Assembly (NCBI GenBank): GCA_016934955.1
Contig: JAFGRY010000004.1
Coordinates: forward strand, 1-64,000
Direction: 5' to 3'
Length of the DNA stretch: 64,000 nt
DNA from: a bacterium
GTDB lineage: Bacteria; Zhuqueibacterota; QNDG01; JAGLOF01
The notes beneath the pieces are model-generated. The model saw only the letters and a list, made by a program, of their open reading frames with translations. It had not been told where the DNA came from and did no database searches. Every line of letters starts with the position of its first letter. The stretch's first letter is position 1. This document shows positions 1-8,427 of the stretch, one piece after another. The position numbers and the translations under genes were made by a program.

Positions 1-432
1 AACGGCCAGCTGCCCTCCGACAACCTCTCACTGGTGAAGATCCACTGCGGCGCCGTCTGGGTCGCCACCGCCGCGGACGGGGTGGTGCGTCTGCCCGGCA
101 TGATTGAGGGCGGGTTCACCGATGTGGCGGATGACGGCGGCGCCGGGCTGCCCTCATCCATGCACCTCTACGCCAACTACCCCAATCCCTTCAATCCTGT
201 GACTACCATCGAATTCGACCTGAAGCAGCAGGCGGACATTACGGTCGCTGTGTATGATGTACGGGGCCGGCTGATCCAGACGCTGCTCAGCGGTGTGCGA
301 GCCGCCGGGAGTCACCGGGTGGTCTGGGACGGCCGTGATCTGAACGGTACCGCCGTCTCATCGGGTGTCTATATCTATCAGCTCAAGACAGGGGATGCGG
401 TGCTCAGCAGAAAAATGATGCTCATGAAATAG
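1..432 (+). CDS. C-terminal part of a secreted protein with FlgD-like/Por sorting domain (5' end outside window)
   Basis: The frame is open from base 1, so the start lies upstream. The first ~35 residues (NGQLPSDN, VWVATAADGVVR) resemble one blade of a two-component-regulator-type beta-propeller. The last ~85 residues form an immunoglobulin-like FlgD/type IX-type sorting domain: YANYPNPFNP, then IEFDL, VYDVRGRLI, HRVVWDGRD and GVYIYQL, ending in KMMLMK. In Bacteroidota and relatives such C-terminal domains mark proteins for export or surface attachment. The protein is therefore probably extracellular. Its enzymatic or structural role is not visible here. A hairpin follows the stop codon. Confidence 0.85.
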   Translation, partial: NGQLPSDNLSLVKIHCGAVWVATAADGVVRLPGMIEGGFTDVADDGGAGLPSSMHLYANYPNPFNPVTTIEFDLKQQADITVAVYDVRGRLIQTLLSGVRAAGSHRVVWDGRDLNGTAVSSGVYIYQLKTGDAVLSRKMMLMK

Positions 433-449
433 CTTCCTCTCGCGCTGCA

Positions 450-490
450 CAAGAGGTGCCGCACCGCCTGCCTGGGTGCGGCACCTCTTG
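450..490 (+). terminator. Perfect 16-bp hairpin after the first gene
   Basis: A perfect 16-bp inverted repeat (450-465 and 475-490) encloses a 9-base loop just after the stop at 432. The T-rich tail is weak, so termination may be inefficient or Rho-assisted. It overlaps an ATG-initiated extension of the next gene, which argues that the next gene starts downstream at 522. Confidence 0.5.
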
Positions 491-521
491 CTGTACTCAT
501 CTTTCAGCAGGAGATTCATCG

Positions 522-1925
522 TTGACACACCATAAACGACCGTCATTCGCGCTCAGCCTGGTGCCGCTCATTACCATGGCACTCTCCCTGGGAATAGGAT
601 ACGGGATTTTCCGTGTCAGGGCCGAAGTGCTGCTGGTGGTGTCTGCTGCAGTCGCCGGTCTTCTGGCGCGTTCCCTCGGGTACCGCTGGCGCGAGCTGCA
701 GGACGGGATCGTGGAGTCGATCCGGTCGGCGCTGCCGGCAATGCTCATCGTCATCTGCGTGGGGCTGCTCGTGGGATCATGGATCGTCGCGGGCACCATC
801 CCCATGCTGGTGTATTACGGCATCACCCTCATTTCGCCGGCCTATTTTCTCGTCACCGCTTCCATCGTGTGCAGCGTTGTCTCCCTGTTCACCGGCACAT
901 CGTGGGGCACCGTGGGCACGATGGGCATTGCCTTCATGGGGATAGCCCAGGGACTGGGAATTCCCGCCGGGCCCGCCGCGGGAGCGATCATCACCGGGGC
1001 ATATTTCGGCGACAAGCTCTCTCCTTTTTCCGACACGACAAACCTGGCGCCGGTGGCGGCCCGGAGCAACATATTCGACCACATTCGTCACATGCTCTGG
1101 ACAACGCTGCCCGCGTGGCTGATCAGTCTCGGTATCTATTTTTTCATCGGACTTCAGTACCGGCACCAGGCGATCCCCCAGGAGCAGATGGACATGATCA
1201 TTCAGACGCTGGCGGGCGCGTTTCGTTTCAGTCCGCTGCTGCTCCTGCCCCCTCTGGTGGTGCTGTTCTTTGCCTTGAAAAAACTGCCGACTATTCCAGG
1301 AATGATTTTCGCATCATTTCTGGCGGCTCTTCTGGCGCTCCTGCTGCAGGGCGGATCGTTCACTGACATCCTGAACGTGATGACAGACGGATACAAGGCC
1401 GACACCGGCATCCCTACGCTGGATAATCTTCTCTCCCGGGGAGGTATGATGTCCATGATGGGAGTGACCCTTATCGCTTTTTGCGCCTTCGCCTTTGCCG
1501 GGATCGTCAGAACGTCGGGTATGCTTTCGGTTATCCTCGATCGCCTGCTGCGCATCGCGCGAAGCACGGGATCACTGATCGCCTCCACCGTCGTGTGCGG
1601 TATATCGGTCGCTTTCATGACGGGCAGTTCCTTTTTGACCATTCTCATCCCCGGTGAGCTGTTCGCTCCGGCGTACAGAGAGCGGGGCCTCGCCGCCAAG
1701 AATCTGTCCCGGACGACGGAAGATTCGGGAACGGTTATTGTCCCGCTCGTCCCCTGGTCCATGGCCGGCGTCTATATGTCTGGCACGCTTGGCGTACCGG
1801 TCCTGACCTATGCCCCCTGGGCATTTTTCTGCTACACCGGCGTGCTCTTTGCACTGCTGTACGGCTTCACCGGTATCGGCATTGCCCCGAAAATACGCGA
1901 TGACGAGACGGAAGCCGGCAGCTGA
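522..1925 (+). CDS. nhaC: NhaC-family Na+/H+ antiporter
   Basis: This is a 467-residue polytopic inner-membrane protein with about eleven or twelve hydrophobic segments. The NhaC signature is clear in the first half: GTSWGTVGTMGIAFMG followed by GAIITGAYFGDKLSP and SDTTNLAPVAA. A second TGSSFLTILIPGELF and ETTEDSGTVIVPLVPW-like block lies in the C-terminal half. NhaC proteins exchange Na+ for protons, or malate/lactate in some relatives; the substrate cannot be decided here. I chose the TTG at 522 because CAGGAG lies 8 bases upstream. The in-frame ATG at 456 would place the hairpin of the previous gene inside the coding sequence. Full length for the family. Confidence 0.9.
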   Translation: MTHHKRPSFALSLVPLITMALSLGIGYGIFRVRAEVLLVVSAAVAGLLARSLGYRWRELQDGIVESIRSALPAMLIVICVGLLVGSWIVAGTIPMLVYYGITLISPAYFLVTASIVCSVVSLFTGTSWGTVGTMGIAFMGIAQGLGIPAGPAAGAIITGAYFGDKLSPFSDTTNLAPVAARSNIFDHIRHMLWTTLPAWLISLGIYFFIGLQYRHQAIPQEQMDMIIQTLAGAFRFSPLLLLPPLVVLFFALKKLPTIPGMIFASFLAALLALLLQGGSFTDILNVMTDGYKADTGIPTLDNLLSRGGMMSMMGVTLIAFCAFAFAGIVRTSGMLSVILDRLLRIARSTGSLIASTVVCGISVAFMTGSSFLTILIPGELFAPAYRERGLAAKNLSRTTEDSGTVIVPLVPWSMAGVYMSGTLGVPVLTYAPWAFFCYTGVLFALLYGFTGIGIAPKIRDDETEAGS

Positions 1926-1940
1926 AAGGGAGAAACACTG

Positions 1941-3608
1941 ATGAATCTGAATAGAACGGCACCCGCCATCCTCCTGGTTCTGGTGCAGCTGGTTTCAGCC
2001 GCGCCGGTGCGGGCCCAGGGATCGGTACTGATCATGGGCGGCGGCAGTGACCGTAAAAGCTGGGCTTCGGCTCCCTTTGAGTGGTTTGTGCAAAGGGCCG
2101 ATTCGGGAGTAATCATCAACATCGATGTAGATGAGGTTGCCGAAAGCTATGCCGCCACCTTTATCGGTTTCGGGGCTGATCCGTCCAGTACCAGCATGCG
2201 CATCGCCACCCGGTCCGAGGCGAACGATTCGACGATCGCTTCCCTGCTCGCCGCCGCTGACGGCATCTGGATAGAGGGAGGAGATCAGTATGACTATGTC
2301 AGCACCTGGGACGGCACCCTTGTGGAAGAGGCGATAATGCAGGTATTCCAGCGGGGCGGCGTGGTCGGCGGCACCAGCGCCGGGTGTGCGGTGATGGGTG
2401 CGGTCGATTTCGATGCCCGCTACGGCAGCAGCTATCCTGAAGACGCCGCCTATAACGCTTACCACGGCGATATCCATCTTTCCGATACGTTTCTGCCCCT
2501 GATACCGGATGTGATCACCGACTCGCATTTTCACTCCCGCGGCAGAATGGGCAGACTTGTGCCGATGCTGGCCCGGCGGATCCAGGATAACGGTGAATCC
2601 GGCCTGGCGGGAGTCGGCGTCGCCGATAACACCGCGCTCTGTATCGAAGCCGATCTGACGGCAACCTGTTTTGGAGAAGGGACGGTTACGATCCTCTATG
2701 CAACCGATTCCTCGTCGGTTTCCTGTATTCCCGGCGAACCCGTGAGCTGTACCCGAATCGGGTTCGATCAGCTCATTCACGGAACCCGCTATGACCTCGC
2801 CGCGAGACGGCTGCTGACCCCTGGTCCGGGACTTGCAGCAGTAACCGGGTCGGCGGGGGCGGTGCAGTACCGGGCCCTCACTCTCGATGGTTCCGACGCC
2901 GCGTCAGCGGATTCGGGCGAGGTGGTCATTACGGGGCTGACCGGCGATGAACTGAACGCCTGGTACGGGAACCTGGGAGAGACCGCGGGCGGCGGCGATC
3001 TGCCGCACACCGTCATTATTCCGCGTCTCTGGCAAGACAGCGATTATTTCGAGAACCGCTGGATCGGCGGTATGTACGGGGTTGCGCGCCATCCGGGCTT
3101 CAGCGCCATCTACCTCGATGCGGGCTTCTCGCTCACGGTGGAGAGCGGCGGGCGCATCACCGCCCACGGGCCGGTGTACGTTCTCGAGACCGCCACCATG
3201 ACCCACGCGGGATTCGCCGCCGGACGGCAGTCGTGCTATCCCGGGATCATCGGAGGCTTGCTCCATTTTCTCCGGGAAGGGGATACGCTTACGCTCGGCG
3301 GTGAAATGTCAGCGGTGGTCGGGGAAGGGTCCGAAGCCGCCGCGGCGCCGGTCACCCTGTTCGCCGCTTATCCCAATCCCTTCAATGCCCGAACCGTTAT
3401 TTCCTACCGCCTTGCGGTACCGGGCCGAACCAGGGTCGATATCGTCAACCTGCGGGGGGCGCATGTGGCGACCCTGGCCGACGGCTATCAGTCTTCCGGA
3501 TACCATCAATTATCCTGGGAACCGGCGGACCGGGCGTCAGGCATCTATTTTTTTCATGTCAGGAGCGGCGGGCACCGTGTCGTTCGATCCTGTCTGTACC
3601 TGAAATAA
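1941..3608 (+). CDS. Secreted cyanophycinase-like peptidase (family S51) with C-terminal sorting domain
   Basis: The 555-residue product begins with a signal peptide (LLVLVQLVSAAPVRAQ). Residues ~27-290 match the S51 cyanophycinase/peptidase E fold: IMGGGSD, then GGDQYDYV near 113 and the nucleophile elbow GGTSAGCAVMG with Ser146. A DSHFHSRGRMGRL segment and the VGVADNTAL segment follow. Cyanophycinases cut beta-Asp-Arg dipeptides from cyanophycin; secreted homologues may act on other beta-aspartyl peptides. Residues ~300-465 are unassigned. The last ~85 residues form a FlgD-like/Por-type sorting domain with YPNPFNA, so the enzyme is probably exported to the surface. Substrate is inferred only from family. 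Confidence 0.85.
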   Translation: MNLNRTAPAILLVLVQLVSAAPVRAQGSVLIMGGGSDRKSWASAPFEWFVQRADSGVIINIDVDEVAESYAATFIGFGADPSSTSMRIATRSEANDSTIASLLAAADGIWIEGGDQYDYVSTWDGTLVEEAIMQVFQRGGVVGGTSAGCAVMGAVDFDARYGSSYPEDAAYNAYHGDIHLSDTFLPLIPDVITDSHFHSRGRMGRLVPMLARRIQDNGESGLAGVGVADNTALCIEADLTATCFGEGTVTILYATDSSSVSCIPGEPVSCTRIGFDQLIHGTRYDLAARRLLTPGPGLAAVTGSAGAVQYRALTLDGSDAASADSGEVVITGLTGDELNAWYGNLGETAGGGDLPHTVIIPRLWQDSDYFENRWIGGMYGVARHPGFSAIYLDAGFSLTVESGGRITAHGPVYVLETATMTHAGFAAGRQSCYPGIIGGLLHFLREGDTLTLGGEMSAVVGEGSEAAAAPVTLFAAYPNPFNARTVISYRLAVPGRTRVDIVNLRGAHVATLADGYQSSGYHQLSWEPADRASGIYFFHVRSGGHRVVRSCLYLK

Positions 3609-3805
3609 CCGCAATCCGGAGCTGCCGGGGACAGGGGGCGGTGATAGACGCTCCGCTTCCTGTTCATCGGCGATATTCCGGTTCCCGCTGTAAAACCTCC
3701 TTGCAAAATGCACCCAAACATCGTACTTTATGCGGGTCATAGCCCGCCGCTCTTACGGCTGCGGGAAACAACCGGCTCGAACTCCCATGCACACAGGAAA
3801 CGACA

Positions 3806-4573
3806 ATGGTTACTCTCTATTCATGGAACGTCAACGGTATCAGAGCTGCGGATAAAAAGGGCTTCGGCCGATGGCTGCAGCGGACAGCTCCGGATGTCCT
3901 GGCGGTACAGGAGACAAAAGCCCACCCGGACCAGCTCGATGCCACCCTGCGCGAAATCGACGGGTACACGAGCTATTTTTTTTCGGCGAAGCGTAAAGGG
4001 TACAGCGGCACGGCCCTGTATACAAAACAGGATCCGCTGGCGATCGAACCGCTGGGGCTGCCCGAATTCGATGATGAGGGAAGGACGATGATCGTTCACT
4101 TTCCCTTTTTCACGCTGATCAACTGTTATTTTCCCAACAGCCAGCCCGAGGGCCGCCGCCTCGATTACAAACTCGCGTTTTGCACCGCTGTTCTCGACGC
4201 GTGCAACAGACTGGCGGGGGAGGGGAAGAACGTCGTGCTCTGCGGTGATTACAATATCGCCCATACGGCGATCGATCTCAAGAACCCCCAGTCAAATGAA
4301 CAGAATCCGGGATATCTTCCCGAGGAACGGGAGTGGATGACTGCATACCTGGACGCCGGATATACCGATACCTTCAGGAAGCTGCATCCGGGCGAGCCGG
4401 ACCATTACACCTGGTGGTCCTACCGTTTCGGCGCCAGGGAGAGGAACATCGGCTGGCGTATCGACTATTTTTGTGTCAGCGACAATTTTTTCCCCTCCGT
4501 GACCTCGGCGGGGATTCATGCGGATGTCATGGGCAGCGACCACTGTCCGGTCAGTCTCACCCTGAACGTCTGA
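3806..4573 (+). CDS. xth: Exodeoxyribonuclease III (AP endonuclease)
   Basis: The 255-residue protein is a full-length ExoIII/APE-type nuclease that nicks DNA at abasic sites and removes 3' blocking groups in base excision repair. Family motifs run in order: SWNVNGIRA at the N-terminus, VLAVQETKA carrying the metal-binding Glu, YKLAFC, CGDYNIAH with the catalytic Asp/Asn pair, WWSYRFGARERNIGWRIDYF, and the C-terminal GSDHCPV with the catalytic Asp-His. The start at 3806 follows an AGGAAA ribosome site by about 6 bases. It stands alone between the peptidase and ettA genes, all on the plus strand. Confidence 0.95.
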   Translation: MVTLYSWNVNGIRAADKKGFGRWLQRTAPDVLAVQETKAHPDQLDATLREIDGYTSYFFSAKRKGYSGTALYTKQDPLAIEPLGLPEFDDEGRTMIVHFPFFTLINCYFPNSQPEGRRLDYKLAFCTAVLDACNRLAGEGKNVVLCGDYNIAHTAIDLKNPQSNEQNPGYLPEEREWMTAYLDAGYTDTFRKLHPGEPDHYTWWSYRFGARERNIGWRIDYFCVSDNFFPSVTSAGIHADVMGSDHCPVSLTLNV

Positions 4574-4624
4574 CATCACGACTACGGCGAAATTAAACAA
4601 GGGTACAACGGGAATGAGGCGTGT

Positions 4625-6307
4625 ATGAACGACCAACCGACTATTATTTACTCGATGATGCGGCTCAGCAAGTTTTACGGCCGCAAACAGGTGCTGAAAG
4701 ATATCTCTCTCTCCTATTTTTACGGAGCCAAGATCGGTGTGCTCGGGCTCAACGGCTCCGGGAAAAGCACCCTTCTGCGCATTATGGCCGGAATCGACAG
4801 CGATTATGACGGGAAGGCGGTGCTTTCGGAAGGCTATACCGTCGGGTATCTGGAGCAGGAACCGGTTCTCGACGACGGGAAGAATGTGCGCGAGATAATC
4901 GAAGAGGCGGTGCAGGAGACGGTGAACCTGCTGCGGGAATACGACTCGATAAACGAGAAGTTCGCCGAACCGATGTCCGACAGCGAGATGGATGCGCTTA
5001 TCAGACGCCAGGGAGAGGTTCAGGAGAAGATCGATCACCTCGATGCCTGGGATCTCGATTCCCGTCTGGCCATGGCCATGGACGCCCTGCGCTGTCCACC
5101 CGAAGATACCGCGGTGAAGGTCCTCTCCGGGGGGGAGCGGCGCCGGGTGGCTCTCTGCCGGCTGCTGCTGCAGAAGCCCGATATCCTGCTGCTCGACGAA
5201 CCGACCAACCATCTCGACGCCGAGACGGTCGGGTGGCTGGAACAGCACCTTCAGCGTTATGAAGGAACGGTGATCGCGGTCACCCATGACCGCTATTTTC
5301 TCGACAATGTCGCAGGCTGGATTCTCGAACTCGACAGGGGAGAGGGGATCCCCTGGAAAGGGAATTACTCGTCCTGGCTCGAGCAGAAGCAGCAGCGTCT
5401 CGAGAAGGAAGAAAAGGAATCCCGGCGCAGAAGCCGGACGCTCCAGCGGGAACTGGAATGGATCAATATGACGCCGAGAGCCCGCCAGAGTAAATCACGG
5501 GCGCGGATCAACGCCTACGAATCCCTGCTCACCGAAGACCAGGGGGAAACCCGCCAGGAACTCGAGATCTTCATTCCGCCCGGTCCCCGGCTGGGGAAAA
5601 CGGTTATCCAGACGAACGACCTTGCCAAATCGTTCGGGGAACGGCTGCTTTTTGAGCGCATGAGCTTTTCCCTGCCGCCGGGCGGCATCATCGGCATTAT
5701 CGGACCCAACGGCGCGGGAAAGACCACTCTCTTCCGCATGATCATGGGTGAAGAGACACCGGACAGCGGCACGATCGAGATAGGGGAGACGGTCAGCCTG
5801 GCGTACGCGGAGCAGAGCCGCGATGTGCTTCGCCCCGAGGCAACGATCTGGGAGGCCGTTTCGGACGGCAGGGAGACCATCCTTCTGGGCAGCCGGGAAG
5901 TCAATTCCCGGGCCTATGTGGCGCGGTTCAATTTTTCGGGATCCGACCAGCAGAAACGACTGGGGGAGATGTCCGGGGGAGAACGGAACAGGGTGCATCT
6001 CGCCCGTATTTTAAAGGCGGGGGCGAATGTGATTCTCCTGGATGAACCGACCAACGATCTCGATGTCAATACCATGAGGGCGCTGGAGGATGCGCTGCTC
6101 AATTTTGCCGGCTGCGCCGTCATCATCAGCCACGACCGCTGGTTTCTTGACAGAATCGCCACCCATATCCTGGCGTTTGAGGGTGAGAGCCGGGTATTCT
6201 GGTTCGAGGGCAACTATTCAGAATACGAAGAAGACAGAAAACGAAGGCTCGGAGAAGAGGCGGAACAGCCTCATCGCATCAAGTACCGCCGGCTGACCAG
6301 GGAGTAG
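4625..6307 (+). CDS. ettA: ABC-F translation factor EttA
   Basis: The 560-residue protein has two ATP-binding cassettes and no membrane segments. Cassette 1 has GLNGSGKST and LSGGERRRVAL with LLLDEPTNHLDAE; cassette 2 has GPNGAGKTT and MSGGERNRVHLAR with LLDEPTNDLDV. The blocks ILELDRGEGIPW and GNYSSWLEQK and the C-terminal ATHILAFEGES/RIKYRRL closely follow E. coli EttA. The arm insertion after ~95 and the PtIM linker (ELEWI, RQSKSRARI) are present. EttA binds the ribosomal E site and gates entry into elongation according to ATP level. The start lies 6 bases after GAGG. Standard length. Confidence 0.95.
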   Translation: MNDQPTIIYSMMRLSKFYGRKQVLKDISLSYFYGAKIGVLGLNGSGKSTLLRIMAGIDSDYDGKAVLSEGYTVGYLEQEPVLDDGKNVREIIEEAVQETVNLLREYDSINEKFAEPMSDSEMDALIRRQGEVQEKIDHLDAWDLDSRLAMAMDALRCPPEDTAVKVLSGGERRRVALCRLLLQKPDILLLDEPTNHLDAETVGWLEQHLQRYEGTVIAVTHDRYFLDNVAGWILELDRGEGIPWKGNYSSWLEQKQQRLEKEEKESRRRSRTLQRELEWINMTPRARQSKSRARINAYESLLTEDQGETRQELEIFIPPGPRLGKTVIQTNDLAKSFGERLLFERMSFSLPPGGIIGIIGPNGAGKTTLFRMIMGEETPDSGTIEIGETVSLAYAEQSRDVLRPEATIWEAVSDGRETILLGSREVNSRAYVARFNFSGSDQQKRLGEMSGGERNRVHLARILKAGANVILLDEPTNDLDVNTMRALEDALLNFAGCAVIISHDRWFLDRIATHILAFEGESRVFWFEGNYSEYEEDRKRRLGEEAEQPHRIKYRRLTRE

Positions 6308-6436
6308 CTGCGCCGGCCCTGCGGGGACGCATGGTTTCAAATTGAAAGCGGAATATGTTGCAGATTGGCCGCGCGCGGGCCGCGGCGGCGGTAAAAACCG
6401 GGGAAAAGAGCCGGGTGCCGCTATTTGGCATGAGAT

Positions 6437-6465
6437 TTGTAAAATTGTTTATGGTACGGTAACAT
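6437..6465 (+). promoter_or_regulatory. Candidate sigma-70-type promoter for the receiver protein
   Basis: TTGTAA (6437-6442) and TAACAT (6460-6465) are separated by 17 bases and lie just upstream of the receiver-protein gene. Each box matches four of six consensus bases. The match is by eye only. Confidence 0.35.
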
Positions 6466-6495
6466 AAATGATCGATTCAGGAGAGGATGTGTATC

Positions 6496-6981
6496 ATGGC
6501 GGCGAGACAGATTCGGATTGCGCTGGTTGAAGACTCGAAAACAATGCGTTTTTTCTACAAAACGTCCATGGAACGACTGGGATTCGAGGTGGTTACCGCC
6601 GAAAACGGACGGCAGGGATGGCAGGTGATCACCCAGGAAAAACCCGACGTGATTCTGCTGGACATGATCCTGCCCGATGTGTCGGGTTTGACATTGCTGA
6701 AAAAAATCAGAAGTGTCGAGGAGACCAAACGAATTCCCGTGATCGCTCTGACTTCCATCAAAGACATTCAGCAGGTGCAGCAGGTGCTGCAGTCAGGGGC
6801 CAATCATTACAGCGTAAAGGGGAACGACAGCACGGAAAAACTGGCGCAGATGATCTACAAACTGCTGAAAAAGTTCGGTGACGGCGGTCCGGCGGCTCCG
6901 GAAGCGAAAAAATCCGCGGATGATGAAGCGGACGCGGGGAAAAAAGAGCTGACTGAAGACGATATAGATTTTATCCGCTGA
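6496..6981 (+). CDS. Stand-alone response-regulator receiver protein (CheY-like)
   Basis: The 161-residue product is a single receiver domain: acidic pair ED at 12-13, phosphoacceptor Asp56 in VILLDMILPD, the ALTS switch region and the conserved Lys in HYSVKG. No DNA-binding or enzymatic output domain follows. Instead there is a ~40-residue charged tail (APEAKKSADDEADAGKK) that looks disordered. It is probably phosphorylated by an unlinked histidine kinase and acts by protein contact. I chose ATG 6496 because AGGAGAGG at 6478-6486 directly abuts the earlier ATG at 6487 and is well spaced for 6496. A strong terminator follows. Confidence 0.85.
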   Translation: MAARQIRIALVEDSKTMRFFYKTSMERLGFEVVTAENGRQGWQVITQEKPDVILLDMILPDVSGLTLLKKIRSVEETKRIPVIALTSIKDIQQVQQVLQSGANHYSVKGNDSTEKLAQMIYKLLKKFGDGGPAAPEAKKSADDEADAGKKELTEDDIDFIR

Positions 6982-7001
6982 CCGTGATGAAACAGACATC
7001 G

Positions 7002-7037
7002 GCCGGCATGCCGTGAAAGGCATGCCGGCTTTTTTTT
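7002..7037 (+). terminator. Rho-independent terminator
   Basis: Perfect 11-bp stem (7002-7012 with 7019-7029), GTGAAA loop, then eight T. It ends the receiver-protein transcript and separates it from the convergent M55 gene. Confidence 0.9.
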
Positions 7038-7066
7038 ATCGCCGGGAACACGTCGGCATCCCCACG

Positions 7067-8200
7067 TCAGGTCGATCCGAAATACCGTCGCTCGCTGCCG
7101 GTGGATGCTCCCTGCTCCTGAGAGGGTGTTTCACTCTTTTCGAGCGCAGCTTTCTGCCATTCGTCGAAAATGGCATCCTTGAACTGCATGAATGCATCCT
7201 GCCCCTGACCCAGGAACAGCTCGGCCGCGATATTGATATACCCCGCCTGGGCCACGCGCATAAAGGCCCGGATACCGTCATAGGCGGCGCCGAAGTCATC
7301 GGCGGTAAAGGTAACGGTCTCGTCATGATAGTCTATGCCGGGTACACCGGCAAGCAGGCTGAGGTCGGCGGGTGGCTGCACCCGAAGACTCGCCGTAACC
7401 GGGCCGGTGAGCGCAGCCGATTTCATGGTTCCGATATGTTCGACCGCCCGTCTGGCCGCGGCGGTCATCTCCGCATGCACTTCATCGACCGGTCTCAGTA
7501 CAGCCGTGTTGATATTCACCGCTTCCTTGACGGTCACGTATTCAAGCCAGGTCATCCAGGAGAGCTGAGCGGCAAGTTTATCGTCTCCCGACACGAAAAT
7601 GAGCGGAACACGCTCACGCCCCCATGAATAGGCGATAATTTCCGATTCGTTGATGGACATGCCGTTGAGAATCCATTCGGTGCCGAGATTCACCGTGTGT
7701 TCACCGAATCCTCCCCCACCGGTGCGGGAATGCATGCCGACAGCGACGATTCCATCGTACTCATTTTCGGTGAGCAGATCCACGTAGGGCTGAAACCGCT
7801 CCTTTTTAAAAAGCATCCGGGCCCGCCGGTCCATTTTCTCGAGCAGAATGTCGGGTTCGGGATTGAAACTGCCGTGCGCGTCCACGACAAAGACGGAATC
7901 GGCGCCTCCCGCGAACAGTCCTTCAATGACGGCATTGACATCGGCGGTCAGCAGTTCCCTCGCCCTGAAATATTCCGGGCGGGGAAAATCGATGGAGGTG
8001 ATGATGTCCTGTCCCGAGAGACCTTCCATGTCATAGTAGAGGAGTATCCTGGTCAGACCGTCCCGGTCGGCCCGCGTATCCTCTATTATCCTCGAGCCAC
8101 CACTGTTCCGGGTACAGCCGCTGCTGAGCAGACTCAGCAGCAGGAAAAAGACAAGAGCAGGCGGGTACGCCGTATCGGCTGGATCTTTCATCTGGTTCAC
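7067..8200 (-). CDS. M55-family D-aminopeptidase, predicted lipoprotein
   Basis: The 377-residue protein matches the DppA/M55 zinc D-aminopeptidases. Zinc-ligand blocks are all visible: YYDMEGLSG (Asp and Glu), VDAHGSF (His), VGMHSR (His) and INESEIIAYSWG (Glu), followed by VSGDDKLAA. Family members release D-Ala from short peptides or turn over peptidoglycan-derived peptides. Unusually it begins with a lipoprotein signal ending in LSSGC (Cys29), so it would be anchored in the envelope, whereas Bacillus DppA is cytoplasmic. Two in-frame starts (Met1, Met4) are possible; AAGGAG lies upstream. It is transcribed toward the receiver gene. Substrate is inferred. Confidence 0.88.
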   Translation of the reverse strand: MNQMKDPADTAYPPALVFFLLLSLLSSGCTRNSGGSRIIEDTRADRDGLTRILLYYDMEGLSGQDIITSIDFPRPEYFRARELLTADVNAVIEGLFAGGADSVFVVDAHGSFNPEPDILLEKMDRRARMLFKKERFQPYVDLLTENEYDGIVAVGMHSRTGGGGFGEHTVNLGTEWILNGMSINESEIIAYSWGRERVPLIFVSGDDKLAAQLSWMTWLEYVTVKEAVNINTAVLRPVDEVHAEMTAAARRAVEHIGTMKSAALTGPVTASLRVQPPADLSLLAGVPGIDYHDETVTFTADDFGAAYDGIRAFMRVAQAGYINIAAELFLGQGQDAFMQFKDAIFDEWQKAALEKSETPSQEQGASTGSERRYFGST

Positions 8201-8360
8201 TCCTTCAGGCTGATGGTTCTCATGCTATTGTTTGTAATGGTACGAACATGGTGCCGTTTGGTTTTCGGCGATGAGTTTATTTTTATAAATATACGGTACA
8301 GGGTGAAAGAAAAAGCTTTGCGGCCGTGTCTTCACACCCGGTGCCCGGCCGAAAGAGAGA

Positions 8361-8405
8361 AATAAAAAGGAGGATCAGACGCGGGCATGGCGCTGATCCT
8401 CCTTT
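8361..8405 (-). terminator. Rho-independent terminator of the serC operon
   Basis: Perfect 13-bp stem (8366-8378 with 8393-8405) plus a small inner CGC/GCG pairing. Read on the minus strand it ends in a T-rich run (8361-8368), just downstream of the serC stop. Confidence 0.85.
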
Positions 8406-8427
8406 GGCACTGTATCTGTCGCTGCTG

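Noticed and set aside
6426..6441. Sigma-54-like sequence TGGCATG-N4-TTGTA before the receiver gene
   Set aside because: The essential -12 GC is GT. A sigma-70-type pair overlaps and fits better.
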